A stretch of 8,475 bases of DNA, from NCBI GenBank assembly GCA_029935255.1, contig JAOZKS010000099.1, forward strand, positions 1 to 8,475, read 5' to 3'. Source of the DNA: Pontiella sp. (GTDB lineage: Bacteria > Verrucomicrobiota > Kiritimatiellia > Kiritimatiellales > Pontiellaceae). Position 1 is the stretch's first letter, and every line of letters begins with the position of its first letter. The notes beneath the pieces are model-generated. The model was not told the DNA's origin, ran no database searches, and worked only from the letters and a program-made list of their open reading frames with translations. The translations under genes and the position numbers were made by a program. Of this stretch, positions 1 to 7,289 are shown one piece after another.

Positions 1-1301
1 TCTGGGTTCCCCGCGAGGTCGTTCATCTCTTCGGGATCTTTTTCAAGATTATAGAGGCGAACCCCCTGAGCCTTCGGGTACATGATCAATTTATAGTCGC
101 CCTTGTCGATCATCCGCTGGTAATCAATATATTTCCCATAGATCCGATCGTATTGAATGCTCTCCTCCCCACGAATCAACGGCATCACGCTCTTAAACTC
201 CACCTGCTCGGGCTTTTTGATTGAAGCCACTTCCAGCGCGGTCGCCATGGCATCCTGCAGATAGATGGGCATGTCGAAATCAACGCCGGGTTCAATGCCG
301 GGCCCGGCAATGAGGAAGGGAACGCGCATACTGTGGTCATACATGTTTTGCTTGCCTACCAGCCCATGGTGTCCCACCGAAAGTCCGTGGTCGGCGGTGA
401 AGATGACGTAGGTATTGTCTGCCATTCCGCTCTGCTTCAGGCCATCAAGAATGCGGCCGATCTGCGCGTCCATGTGCGTGGCAATTGCAAAATATTCCTG
501 CCGGTGCACTTTAACGGCATATTCAGTCCGGGGCGATGGCATCAAGCGTTCATCCCGCAACCTGGTTGGGTTGCACCCAATCTCTTCGTCGTACGGATAG
601 TTCGGCTGGAAATTTTCCGGCACGACCATTTTTTCAAGCGGATACATATCGATGTATTCCTTAGGCGACTGCCGCGGGTCGTGGGTGGCATTGAAGGCGA
701 TATACATGAAGAAGGGCTTGTCGTCCTTTTTAGCCTGCTCCAGAAACTCCAGCGTATTGTTCGCGACCACCTCGCTCCAATGCGTTCCGCCCTCCCAAAA
801 CCCACCCTTGGATTGGTCCCAGGGTTTCCAACCGGCGGCATAGTCCTCGGGACTCAGCGGGCGATTGTATCCCTCCTTCGTCTGCTTCGGCATGCCGTCA
901 CGTTTATCTTTCACCACATCAAAACGCGGCTCCCCCGGCACATGCCACTTTCCGGTCATATAGGTGGTATAGCCGGCATCCTTCATCATTTCCGCCCAAT
1001 GCGGATATTTTTTGACGGCCTCCTTGGCACGATTCACAAATGCCCCCGAATTGAGCATGGCACGACTCGCGGCACATACCGCTCCACCCCAGGCGCCCAT
1101 GTTGTAGGCGTGTGTGAAGCTCGCTCCATTCGCCATCAACGTATCAAGCTGCGGAGTCTTGCAGATCGTCTTTCCCACGGCACCGATAGTTTCGTAGCTC
1201 ATGTCATCGGCAAAGATAAACAGAATGTTCGGCTGGGCACTTTTTCCAACGGCACACGGTAGGATACCGATGATTAGGGCTAGGATGAGAAATGACTTCA
1301 T
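1..1301 (-). CDS. Type I (formylglycine) sulfatase, secreted; C-terminus cut by window edge
   Basis: Hydrolyses a sulfate ester, probably on a polysaccharide or oligosaccharide outside the cytoplasm. The frame is open from ATG at 1301 to the left edge, giving 433 visible residues; the tail already reads LYNLEKDPEEMNDL, a motif near the end of this family, so only a short piece should be missing. Residues 1-22 look like a signal peptide (MKSFLILALIIG start, likely cleavage near the SA before QPN). Active-site features: metal ligands D32 and D33; formylglycine signature CAASR (C76 to R80, fitting C-x-A-x-R); GKWH with K118 and H120; H207 in NATHDP; TADHG with D304 and H305; K317 in GKQNMYDHS. 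All expected catalytic residues are present, so it should be active if a maturation enzyme converts C76; no such enzyme is encoded here. It lies 73 bases after the other sulfatase and is very different from it, suggesting another sulfate position or sugar. The exact subfamily and substrate cannot be read from sequence alone. Confidence 0.93.
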   Translation of the reverse strand, partial: MKSFLILALIIGILPCAVGKSAQPNILFIFADDMSYETIGAVGKTICKTPQLDTLMANGASFTHAYNMGAWGGAVCAASRAMLNSGAFVNRAKEAVKKYPHWAEMMKDAGYTTYMTGKWHVPGEPRFDVVKDKRDGMPKQTKEGYNRPLSPEDYAAGWKPWDQSKGGFWEGGTHWSEVVANNTLEFLEQAKKDDKPFFMYIAFNATHDPRQSPKEYIDMYPLEKMVVPENFQPNYPYDEEIGCNPTRLRDERLMPSPRTEYAVKVHRQEYFAIATHMDAQIGRILDGLKQSGMADNTYVIFTADHGLSVGHHGLVGKQNMYDHSMRVPFLIAGPGIEPGVDFDMPIYLQDAMATALEVASIKKPEQVEFKSVMPLIRGEESIQYDRIYGKYIDYQRMIDKGDYKLIMYPKAQGVRLYNLEKDPEEMNDLAGNP

Positions 1302-1374
1302 GGGGTTTCCCTTTCTTTTTTTGCTCGATTCATTTTGTGACATCGATGGTGTTTCTCCGGGTTTCGGTCAGCTC
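1302..1374 (-). other. Intergenic gap between the two sulfatase genes
   Basis: At 73 bases this is the longest gap in the window. I see a ribosome binding site at its downstream end and an 8-base palindrome CATCGATG at 1341-1348, but no hairpin followed by a T-run in the transcription direction and no clear -35/-10 pair. The gap is compatible with read-through from the upstream genes. A weak internal promoter cannot be excluded by eye. Confidence 0.5.
1308..1313 (-). promoter_or_regulatory. Ribosome binding site of the left sulfatase
   Basis: AAGGGA on the minus strand, six bases before the ATG at 1301, within an A-rich run (AAAAAGAAAGGGAAACCCC). It supports this ATG as the start, in agreement with the signal peptide that follows. 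Confidence 0.6.
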
Positions 1375-3006
1375 CTACAAGATGCCGAACGTGCCGGGAA
1401 GCGTTTCGATCTTCTTCTTCATCTCGCGCTGCATCTCTTCCAGCTTCTGCTTGTATTCCGGATCTTTTGCGAGGTTCTTCTGCTCGCGCGGGTCTTTTGC
1501 GAGATCGTAGAGCTGATCGGGATCGTAGTATCCGGGATAGTGCTTCGTCCCGGTCGATTTGGCCTCCGCGTGGCCCCCTCCAGGAATGGCGGTCAGGTGG
1601 CTAAAGCCTGCCGAGGGATCCTCGGTCACGATCTGCATATGCTTGCGTATGCGCTTCGCATTCCAATTGGCAAGCAGTTTTTTGCGTTCCGACTTGGTCA
1701 TGTTCGTCACCTCTTCAGGATAGCGGAGTTCCATATATTTTAAGTTTCCTTTAATGATTCCCCGACCATAGCCCAGCTCGAAATAAAGGATGCGGCCGGG
1801 GTCTTGCAGCTGCCCGTTGAGATACGGAAGAAAGCTTACGCCATCAAAATCGGAAGACGCATACGGGATCTTTGCGACATCCAGAATCGTCGGGGCAAAA
1901 TCGATGCTGCTGACCAAGGCGTCGCAGGTGGATCCAACCGGAAACCCATCCTTGCGCGACACAATGCCGGGCGTATGGGTTCCGCCCTGATAGACCGTCC
2001 CTTTCGATTCCATCCATTGGTCGTTGAAAAAGAAGATCACGGTGTTCTCCAGCTCTCCAACCTCCTCGAGCTTATCCACCAATGCGCCGAGGGCATCGTC
2101 CACCCAAAGCATATTGCAGGCATCGTCCGTGACCTTCAGACCTGCGGCTTCAATGCGTTCAGGGATGGTTTCGCGAGCAGGCTGAACCGTGATCGGTTCG
2201 TCCAGATAGCCGACCGCTGAAAGGAGAGGATTGGCATTCCACGCGCGCTCGGCTTCCGTTGGCCCATGCGGCAGCGTGGTGGCAAAATAAAGAAACATGG
2301 GTTCGTCACGGTCGTGGTAGCGTTCGATAAAATTAACGCCCCCTTCGGTAATCCAATCCATGTTGTGCACGGCCACTTCGTACAACCCAAGGAAATCGGG
2401 ATTGTTGTGATACACCCGATCGACATAATCAAATCCCACCTCGCGGATGCCTTGGCAGACGTGGTCGTGGTTGGACTTCAGGAAGGATACATTTTCAGGC
2501 AACTTTGCACTGCTGTCATAATCCTTGGCACGCTTAAGATCGTTGACTTCGATCACATGGTTCTTCCCGACAAATCCGGTCACATAGCCCGCGTCCTTCA
2601 GGATCTTCGCGATGTTCCGGTCGGATTCTATGATATGGGTATTGAACTCAACATGGGTCTGGCCGGAATTTTTCTCGGTGTTTTGCAGAAAGAAGGGATT
2701 GACGGCACGACTGGGGTATCGGCCCATCAGGCAGCTATAGCGGCTGGGTGTACAGAGTGGCGAAACCGTATACTGGTTCAGCATCACGGTTCCCGTATCG
2801 GCCAAACGCTCGATATTGGGCGTTAGGATTTTCCTTTCGGTGCCGGAAAGAAAATTGAAATGATGCGGCAGCATATCGTCGGTAATGAAAAAGATCACAT
2901 TAGGTTGCCGATCAGCCTTTTCCGTTGCGCGATCCGCCGCTGAAGCGGTCTCGTTCAGGATAAGAGCCGTCAGCAAGATGGCGACAAACGGGACTTTGGT
3001 TTTCAT
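1375..3006 (-). CDS. Type I (formylglycine) sulfatase, secreted, with Gln at a metal-ligand position
   Basis: A 543-residue arylsulfatase-type enzyme removing sulfate esters, probably exported. Residues 1-23 form a signal peptide ending ASA before ADRA. The core follows: FFITDD with metal ligands D43 and D44; signature CTPSR (C85 to R89), the classical C-x-P-S-R; K148 and H150 in GKNH, where most relatives have Trp rather than Asn 149; H247 in LPHGP; the second metal site at N328-D329-Q330, where Asn or His usually follows the Asp; and K335 in KGTVYQGGTHTP, matching the KGTTYEGG region of human arylsulfatase A. The C-terminus carries YDLAKDPREQKNLAKDPEY and then a charged amphipathic helix, typical of polysaccharide sulfatases. 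The start is supported by the signal peptide and the site at 3015-3019; the stop is TAG. It starts 17 bases after the upstream glycosidase gene, so the two are almost surely co-transcribed. Family certain, substrate unknown. Confidence 0.95.
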   Translation of the reverse strand: MKTKVPFVAILLTALILNETASAADRATEKADRQPNVIFFITDDMLPHHFNFLSGTERKILTPNIERLADTGTVMLNQYTVSPLCTPSRYSCLMGRYPSRAVNPFFLQNTEKNSGQTHVEFNTHIIESDRNIAKILKDAGYVTGFVGKNHVIEVNDLKRAKDYDSSAKLPENVSFLKSNHDHVCQGIREVGFDYVDRVYHNNPDFLGLYEVAVHNMDWITEGGVNFIERYHDRDEPMFLYFATTLPHGPTEAERAWNANPLLSAVGYLDEPITVQPARETIPERIEAAGLKVTDDACNMLWVDDALGALVDKLEEVGELENTVIFFFNDQWMESKGTVYQGGTHTPGIVSRKDGFPVGSTCDALVSSIDFAPTILDVAKIPYASSDFDGVSFLPYLNGQLQDPGRILYFELGYGRGIIKGNLKYMELRYPEEVTNMTKSERKKLLANWNAKRIRKHMQIVTEDPSAGFSHLTAIPGGGHAEAKSTGTKHYPGYYDPDQLYDLAKDPREQKNLAKDPEYKQKLEEMQREMKKKIETLPGTFGIL

Positions 3007-3014
3007 GAATTTTT

Positions 3015-3019
3015 TCCTT
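3015..3019 (-). promoter_or_regulatory. Ribosome binding site of the second sulfatase gene
   Basis: AAGGA on the minus strand, eight bases before the ATG at 3006. It fills most of the 17-base gap after the TAA of the preceding gene (3024-3026), so there is no room for a promoter and translation of the two genes is probably coupled. Confidence 0.65.
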
Positions 3020-3023
3020 TTCG

Positions 3024-5375
3024 TTAGCGCAGGATTACACCTGCATCATCAATATATATTTCCCCGTTCACGGGGCGGGTTGCGGCCAACTGCAGCCGAA
3101 TGCTGTAGAGCCATTTCATCGATTCATAATATTCGTGGTTCGGGATCGGAAGCGTAATCGTTTTCCACCCCTCCTGTAATCCATTCAGCGGAAAGGAGCC
3201 GATGGAAATCCAGTGGTCGGCTGCACTCTGAAGCACCACCTCAATCCGGGCATCCGCATTCTGGGTTGAAAAACCATGCGACGTCCGCACATCGAAAACC
3301 ACGCCGCCAATGCGTTCTTTGGGCAGATCGGGAGGAAAGGAAGTGAACGAAATCAACGCTCCCTTTCCGGGAGCCGGCAGAGCATTCTCCAGCCGAACCT
3401 CGGCGGTCTGCTGATTGGGTTTGGCGGTATCGCTGAGCGCCAGTACATAGTCGGACTGCGTTCCGTCCAATCCATCCGCCCCTTCAAACCTCCAGAGGAC
3501 TTCGGTTCGCGCCTGCACCGACATCGCCGTCAAAGTGGCCACCGCGGTTTTCTTCCCGCAAGTCGCTGAAATCTTGATCTTTCCGGTGCCGGAGGGGTGA
3601 ACAAAGAAACGTCCCGCTCCTTCGTTCACTCGCACCGATGTGCTGTCTAACGTGGCGGGCCCCTCAACAGACAGAGCGGCAAGCAAGGGGGTTTCATCGG
3701 AGGTATACGCCGCCGAATCAGGCATCAATACCCAGGCTTCCACCGGAACATCCTCCGGCGTGTCGACGGGCAGAAGAAGTTCGATTTCCGGCCCGGCCTT
3801 ACGGGCGGAATCAGGTTTGGCCACGGTGCTGAGTGGCGCGTCAACAAAGGGAACCTGCAGGATCAGCACACTGAATGGCGGCACAACAACCGTATGGCCT
3901 GCCAGCGAAATCCGTACGGGTTCGGGACGGCGGCTCCACTGCGGAGAGCGCGTGTAGGGATTCCAGAAATATTCATGGTGCGAGAGTTGTATGGCCACGG
4001 CTTCGGATCCCAGAGATTGGGTGGAGTCGAGCTGAACGGTCTGGGCAACATCCCGCGATGGGTTTACGAATAGAATCTGCAGCGCATCGTCGGAGCGGGT
4101 TACGGCACTGTATAGATTTTCTGAGCCCGACAGGGTGGAGCCGACCAAGCGGTCGCCCATATAGCGGCTCCAAAGATAAAGCGCCCAGTATTGCCCCTTG
4201 GGGATGCAGAGAGGATCAAAGCTACCGAACTGCCGATCCATTTCATCCTGCGGAACGCCAGGCTGTTCAAAATCAAACTGGTCGAAGTAGAAGAGTCCGT
4301 GCCCGCCCGTAGCCGTGGCGGTCATCATATCCCACTGATTGGCGAACGAGATTCCGTTGCGAAACATTTCACCAATCCAGATCGAACACCAAAGGCCATT
4401 CATCAGGTCCGCCGTAACCCGATCCTCCACCACCTTGGAATTCCACTCGGTAATCGCCAGTTCGATCTCGTCCTTGCGTTCGGGTTGATAGGTATTGATC
4501 CAGCCACGGAATTTTGAGACGGCCTTTTCAAGCTTGAAAATCTCAGCGAAGAACCCCTGCTCGTTCTGAAAACGGCTTTCGACCGGGTAGGTGTGAAACG
4601 AGATAAAGTCCACCTCATCGCCTGCATCGCGCAACAGTTCCTTAACGAATGCGCCTCGGGCGTTGGAGCTGGCAGGCCCCCCGGTTTTAATCGTTGGATC
4701 CACCGCTTTCATGGCCTTGGCGAATTCGAGAAAACGTTTCGCATAGACCTGGCCGGTCATTTTGCTTCCATCAGGCAGGATATGGCCCAGTTCCCAGCCC
4801 CCTTCCAGTTCGTTGCCGAGCTCCCAATACTTCACGTTGTAGTTGTTTTTTTTATTCGCCCAGCGCACCCATTCGGCGGCCATTTCCGGCGATCCGGAAC
4901 CGAGGTTGACCGTCACAATCGCCTTGGCTTCGAAGGTTTCAACAAAGTCATGCAGTTGCTTAACGTCCCACGTCCCGTGAAATCCGTCCGAAATGGGAAG
5001 CCGTTCATCGCCCTCAACATTAAAGCCAGGCGCGAATGCAGAATAATCCACCTCCCAGACACCGTCCTTGAGCTTGGACATATCCATATCGGATTCACCC
5101 GTCCGCACTCCGTTTCCGTTCCAATAATAGTGGTTGGCCCACGAACCGCCGGGAATGCGAATAAACGCAGGTTCCAGTTCACGGACATAGTCGTGGAGTT
5201 GGCTATCCTCCAACTCCCACGGTTGGTTCCAAAGTGCAATATTGGATCCGGTCAAATTCCTTCGATTGGTTTCATGCATTATGTTTTCGGCATCGATCTT
5301 CAGCGTTGCCGATTGAGCGGCGACCGTTCCAAGCATGATTCCGGTCATGACAACCACCCTGTATAATTGTTCCAT
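3024..5375 (-). CDS. Secreted clan GH-A glycosidase, GH51/GH39 arabinofuranosidase-like, with Ig-like and CBM-like C-terminal domains
   Basis: A 783-residue retaining-type glycosidase. Residues 1-23 look like a signal peptide (hydrophobic VVVMTGIMLGTVAA, then QSA). Residues about 25-410 form the catalytic barrel: RIPGGSW at 73-79; YWELGNEL with probable acid/base E189; SFHTYP with H261; ITEWNS with probable nucleophile E310. The GNE spacing and WELGNE resemble GH51-type arabinofuranosidases, whereas TEWNS is more like GH39, so the family is left open. Residues about 410-510 look like the beta-sandwich that flanks such barrels. Residues about 525-620 resemble an Ig-like domain, and about 625-783 a carbohydrate-binding jelly roll (WRFEGADG at the start, YIDDAGV at the end). 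The neighbouring xylanase makes an arabinofuranosidase or xylosidase role on a substituted xylan plausible, but an endo-acting enzyme is possible. The gene starts 50 bases after the xylanase stop; AAGGG lies five bases before the ATG. Confidence 0.85.
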   Translation of the reverse strand: MEQLYRVVVMTGIMLGTVAAQSATLKIDAENIMHETNRRNLTGSNIALWNQPWELEDSQLHDYVRELEPAFIRIPGGSWANHYYWNGNGVRTGESDMDMSKLKDGVWEVDYSAFAPGFNVEGDERLPISDGFHGTWDVKQLHDFVETFEAKAIVTVNLGSGSPEMAAEWVRWANKKNNYNVKYWELGNELEGGWELGHILPDGSKMTGQVYAKRFLEFAKAMKAVDPTIKTGGPASSNARGAFVKELLRDAGDEVDFISFHTYPVESRFQNEQGFFAEIFKLEKAVSKFRGWINTYQPERKDEIELAITEWNSKVVEDRVTADLMNGLWCSIWIGEMFRNGISFANQWDMMTATATGGHGLFYFDQFDFEQPGVPQDEMDRQFGSFDPLCIPKGQYWALYLWSRYMGDRLVGSTLSGSENLYSAVTRSDDALQILFVNPSRDVAQTVQLDSTQSLGSEAVAIQLSHHEYFWNPYTRSPQWSRRPEPVRISLAGHTVVVPPFSVLILQVPFVDAPLSTVAKPDSARKAGPEIELLLPVDTPEDVPVEAWVLMPDSAAYTSDETPLLAALSVEGPATLDSTSVRVNEGAGRFFVHPSGTGKIKISATCGKKTAVATLTAMSVQARTEVLWRFEGADGLDGTQSDYVLALSDTAKPNQQTAEVRLENALPAPGKGALISFTSFPPDLPKERIGGVVFDVRTSHGFSTQNADARIEVVLQSAADHWISIGSFPLNGLQEGWKTITLPIPNHEYYESMKWLYSIRLQLAATRPVNGEIYIDDAGVILR

Positions 5376-5425
5376 GAAAACCCTTGTGTGTTTTATTATG
5401 CGAACTACTTGCTCAAGGTAGACGG
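5376..5425 (-). other. Intergenic gap with ribosome binding site AAGGG (5381-5385)
   Basis: This 50-base gap separates the xylanase-type gene from the GH51/39-like gene. Only a 4-base stem (CTTG/CAAG with a two-base loop) is visible, far too weak for a terminator. The AAGGG at 5381-5385 lies five bases before the ATG at 5375 and supports that start. Nothing else was recognised. Confidence 0.5.
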
Positions 5426-7276
5426 TTAAAGCCGAATACTCAAGGCAGTGCCGCTCTTCTTCAACTTAATGTTTTCCAGCACAACCTCTCGGCCATTCGC
5501 ATAAACCGTCACGCGATAATCTCCGAGAAAACCCCGAAGGCTCATCTGCCCCGCGTCATCGGTTCGTGCTTCTTCCCGATCGATCCACCAAGCTCCGCGA
5601 ACCAGATCCCGATAGGCCTTGGCGTTGGGCTTCATGCGCCAATCCCGGTCGTATAGCCCCGCATGGGGCAACCAATGCGAGTTCTGCCAAAACCCCCACT
5701 GCACAAAGGATTGCGTATCCGGATGCGCAAACCAAGCCGTTAGAAAATCGCGGGTATAGGCCGCCTGCAAGGCCTCATTGGCCAGATCGACATCGAACTC
5801 GCTGCAAATCAGCGGAAGACCATGATGCCCAAACCGGTCGCACAGTTCCCAAATACGTTCCGGCCCCGTCAGGAAGCTATGGCGAAAGTGGCTTTGGAAG
5901 CCGATGCCTTCGAGGGGGGCCTTCTCCGAGAGAAGACGCTCGACGAGTTGATCATAGAAATCCAGTTTTTCGGTCCAGTGTCCGCCATTGGACATCAGCA
6001 AAAAGTCGTTCACATTCAGCTGGGCATCCGGCAAAACATGGCGTGCCTGCTCAAACCATCCCGCCATGGCTTCGTTCCCCATCACATCCATGAAATCGTG
6101 GTTGTTGAAGGCTTCATTGAGCACATCGAATGCCACGACTTTACCGTTCATGGCCGCACCAAGATCGGTAATATGGGCATGGACACTCCGGTTCAATGCT
6201 TCCGGACGATCCGCCATTCCCTCCGTCCAGTCTGGAGAATGATTCCAACTTGGCCAGACGAAAGCGTGCCCCTTGACCTCGAAGCCATTCGTGTGCAGCC
6301 AATCGATTAACGCAAAAGTATGGGTCTTGGAGAAACCGTCCCAATTTCCCGACCAAGCCTCCCATTTCATGGCGTTCTCCAACACGACATAGTTAAAGTC
6401 CGACTTCAGCACCTCAAAGTATTTCCGCACCTCGGACTGGCGCTGGGCGAAGGTCAGTTCCTTGCGTCCGGATTCATTGCGATACAATTCAAACGCGCCT
6501 CGCAATTGCGGATCGGATTCCGCACCCGGAGCAATCCACCGCCATAGCTGGCTATTCACAGCGGCACCAAAACGGTACGCATGGCGTTGCTGCTGAATAA
6601 CGACGCGGGCCTCCGAGAGGGGTTCCCCTTGCCCATCGATCACCTGCACAATCAAGGTTCCCATGCGGTTGGTGGCAATCATCGCCTCCGCCTCTGCACG
6701 CCACGCCGCATCCGGTTCCTGCCCGGCATACCAGCGCCCTTTCCATGCATAGGCATTCAGCGGTTTATCCGCCCCGACACTTTCGAGTTGAACCTCCTGC
6801 ACCTCAACCACGGCATCGCCCCAGCCATGCACAAGAAAGAGCGACAGCTTATTCGTCGAGGTCGTATCTGAAAGAGAGAAGAAGGCGGTGAAGACTTCCC
6901 ACTCCGAACTCAGCACCGGACCGCATTTAAAAACCGGACGGATTTTTCCCCGGATTAGATTCGGAGAGCCTACTGCAACCTTGAGTGCGGTGGAACCCAC
7001 GGCACCGGAACCCACGGCACGTGCGCGCACCGTTAGCTTATAGATCTCGTTCGACTTCAGCGCTTCGGCACAAGGCCGTTCCCATCGAGGCTCGAATTTA
7101 AGAACCCCATTGGAACGCGGCTCCAGCCGAACCGGCAGCACTTGATGCGTCGGCGGAATTTCCCCCTCTTTCATGGATGGGACAAAGCCCCATTCGGAGG
7201 GTTCCGCCGCGCCGCTGAGAACGGCCGACCACACGACCGCCCCAAAAAGAACGCTGTATGGAACATGGGGGTTCAT
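5426..7276 (-). CDS. Secreted GH10 endo-beta-1,4-xylanase-type enzyme with N-terminal beta-sandwich domain
   Basis: A 616-residue protein expected to cut beta-1,4-xylan or a related backbone outside the cytoplasm. Residues 1-24 are a probable signal peptide (cleavage near SGAA), though its n-region has no Lys or Arg. Residues about 30-170 resemble a CBM4/9-like beta-sandwich; about 205-240 is the linker strand region that often precedes this GH10 type (VQVIDGQGEPL). The GH10 barrel spans about 240-560: ENAMKWE (E300, N301, K304); GHAFVW with H337 and W341; FDVLNEA with acid/base E388; GFQSHF with Q461 and H463; CSEFDVD with nucleophile E493; WGFWQNSHWLP near the end. The key residues are present, but VWHSQ of classical xylanases is VWPSW here and TELD is SEFD, so this is a divergent branch. 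Residues about 570-616 form a small beta domain with a DDAGQ turn. The gene starts 13 bases after the phosphorylase stop, indicating translational coupling. Confidence 0.92.
   Translation of the reverse strand: MNPHVPYSVLFGAVVWSAVLSGAAEPSEWGFVPSMKEGEIPPTHQVLPVRLEPRSNGVLKFEPRWERPCAEALKSNEIYKLTVRARAVGSGAVGSTALKVAVGSPNLIRGKIRPVFKCGPVLSSEWEVFTAFFSLSDTTSTNKLSLFLVHGWGDAVVEVQEVQLESVGADKPLNAYAWKGRWYAGQEPDAAWRAEAEAMIATNRMGTLIVQVIDGQGEPLSEARVVIQQQRHAYRFGAAVNSQLWRWIAPGAESDPQLRGAFELYRNESGRKELTFAQRQSEVRKYFEVLKSDFNYVVLENAMKWEAWSGNWDGFSKTHTFALIDWLHTNGFEVKGHAFVWPSWNHSPDWTEGMADRPEALNRSVHAHITDLGAAMNGKVVAFDVLNEAFNNHDFMDVMGNEAMAGWFEQARHVLPDAQLNVNDFLLMSNGGHWTEKLDFYDQLVERLLSEKAPLEGIGFQSHFRHSFLTGPERIWELCDRFGHHGLPLICSEFDVDLANEALQAAYTRDFLTAWFAHPDTQSFVQWGFWQNSHWLPHAGLYDRDWRMKPNAKAYRDLVRGAWWIDREEARTDDAGQMSLRGFLGDYRVTVYANGREVVLENIKLKKSGTALSIRL
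6992..7020. repeat. 15-bp in-frame tandem duplication inside the GH10 gene
   Basis: The unit GGAACCCACGGCACC (plus strand) at 6992-7006 is followed directly by a copy matching in 14 of 15 bases (7007-7020, last base differing at 7021). It encodes the duplicated AVGSG/AVGST stretch near residues 87-96, in the N-terminal beta-sandwich. The length is a multiple of three, so the frame is kept. Confidence 0.85.
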
Positions 7277-7283
7277 TGTGTTT

Positions 7284-7289
7284 TCCTCT
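7284..7289 (-). promoter_or_regulatory. Ribosome binding site of the GH10 gene, abutting the upstream stop codon
   Basis: AGAGGA on the minus strand follows the phosphorylase TAA (7290-7292) without a spacer and sits seven bases before the ATG at 7276. Ribosomes finishing the phosphorylase end on this site, which favours coupled translation and leaves no room for a promoter or terminator. Confidence 0.7.

Noticed and set aside
1254..1256. Lipoprotein cysteine (C16) in the left sulfatase leader
   Set aside because: The preceding residues are I-L-P; proline directly before the cysteine does not fit a lipobox, so an ordinary signal peptide is the better call.
333..1262. 309-codon reading frame on the plus strand
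   Set aside because: It lies wholly antisense to the left sulfatase, whose translation shows all catalytic motifs. The antisense product has no recognisable domain and is an effect of codon bias.
1341..1348. Palindrome CATCGATG in the gap between the sulfatase genes
   Set aside because: An 8-base palindrome is expected by chance, and it has no loop, no following T-run and no second copy nearby to suggest an operator.
2266..2826. 186-codon reading frame on the plus strand
   Set aside because: It is antisense to the second sulfatase, including the CTPSR region, and its translation resembles no known protein.
4593..5366. 257-codon reading frame on the plus strand
   Set aside because: It is antisense to the catalytic barrel of the GH51/39-like enzyme, has no recognisable motif and no reason to be a gene.
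5405..5420. Possible hairpin terminator between the GH10 and GH51/39-like genes
   Set aside because: The stem is only four base pairs with a two-base loop and no T-run follows.
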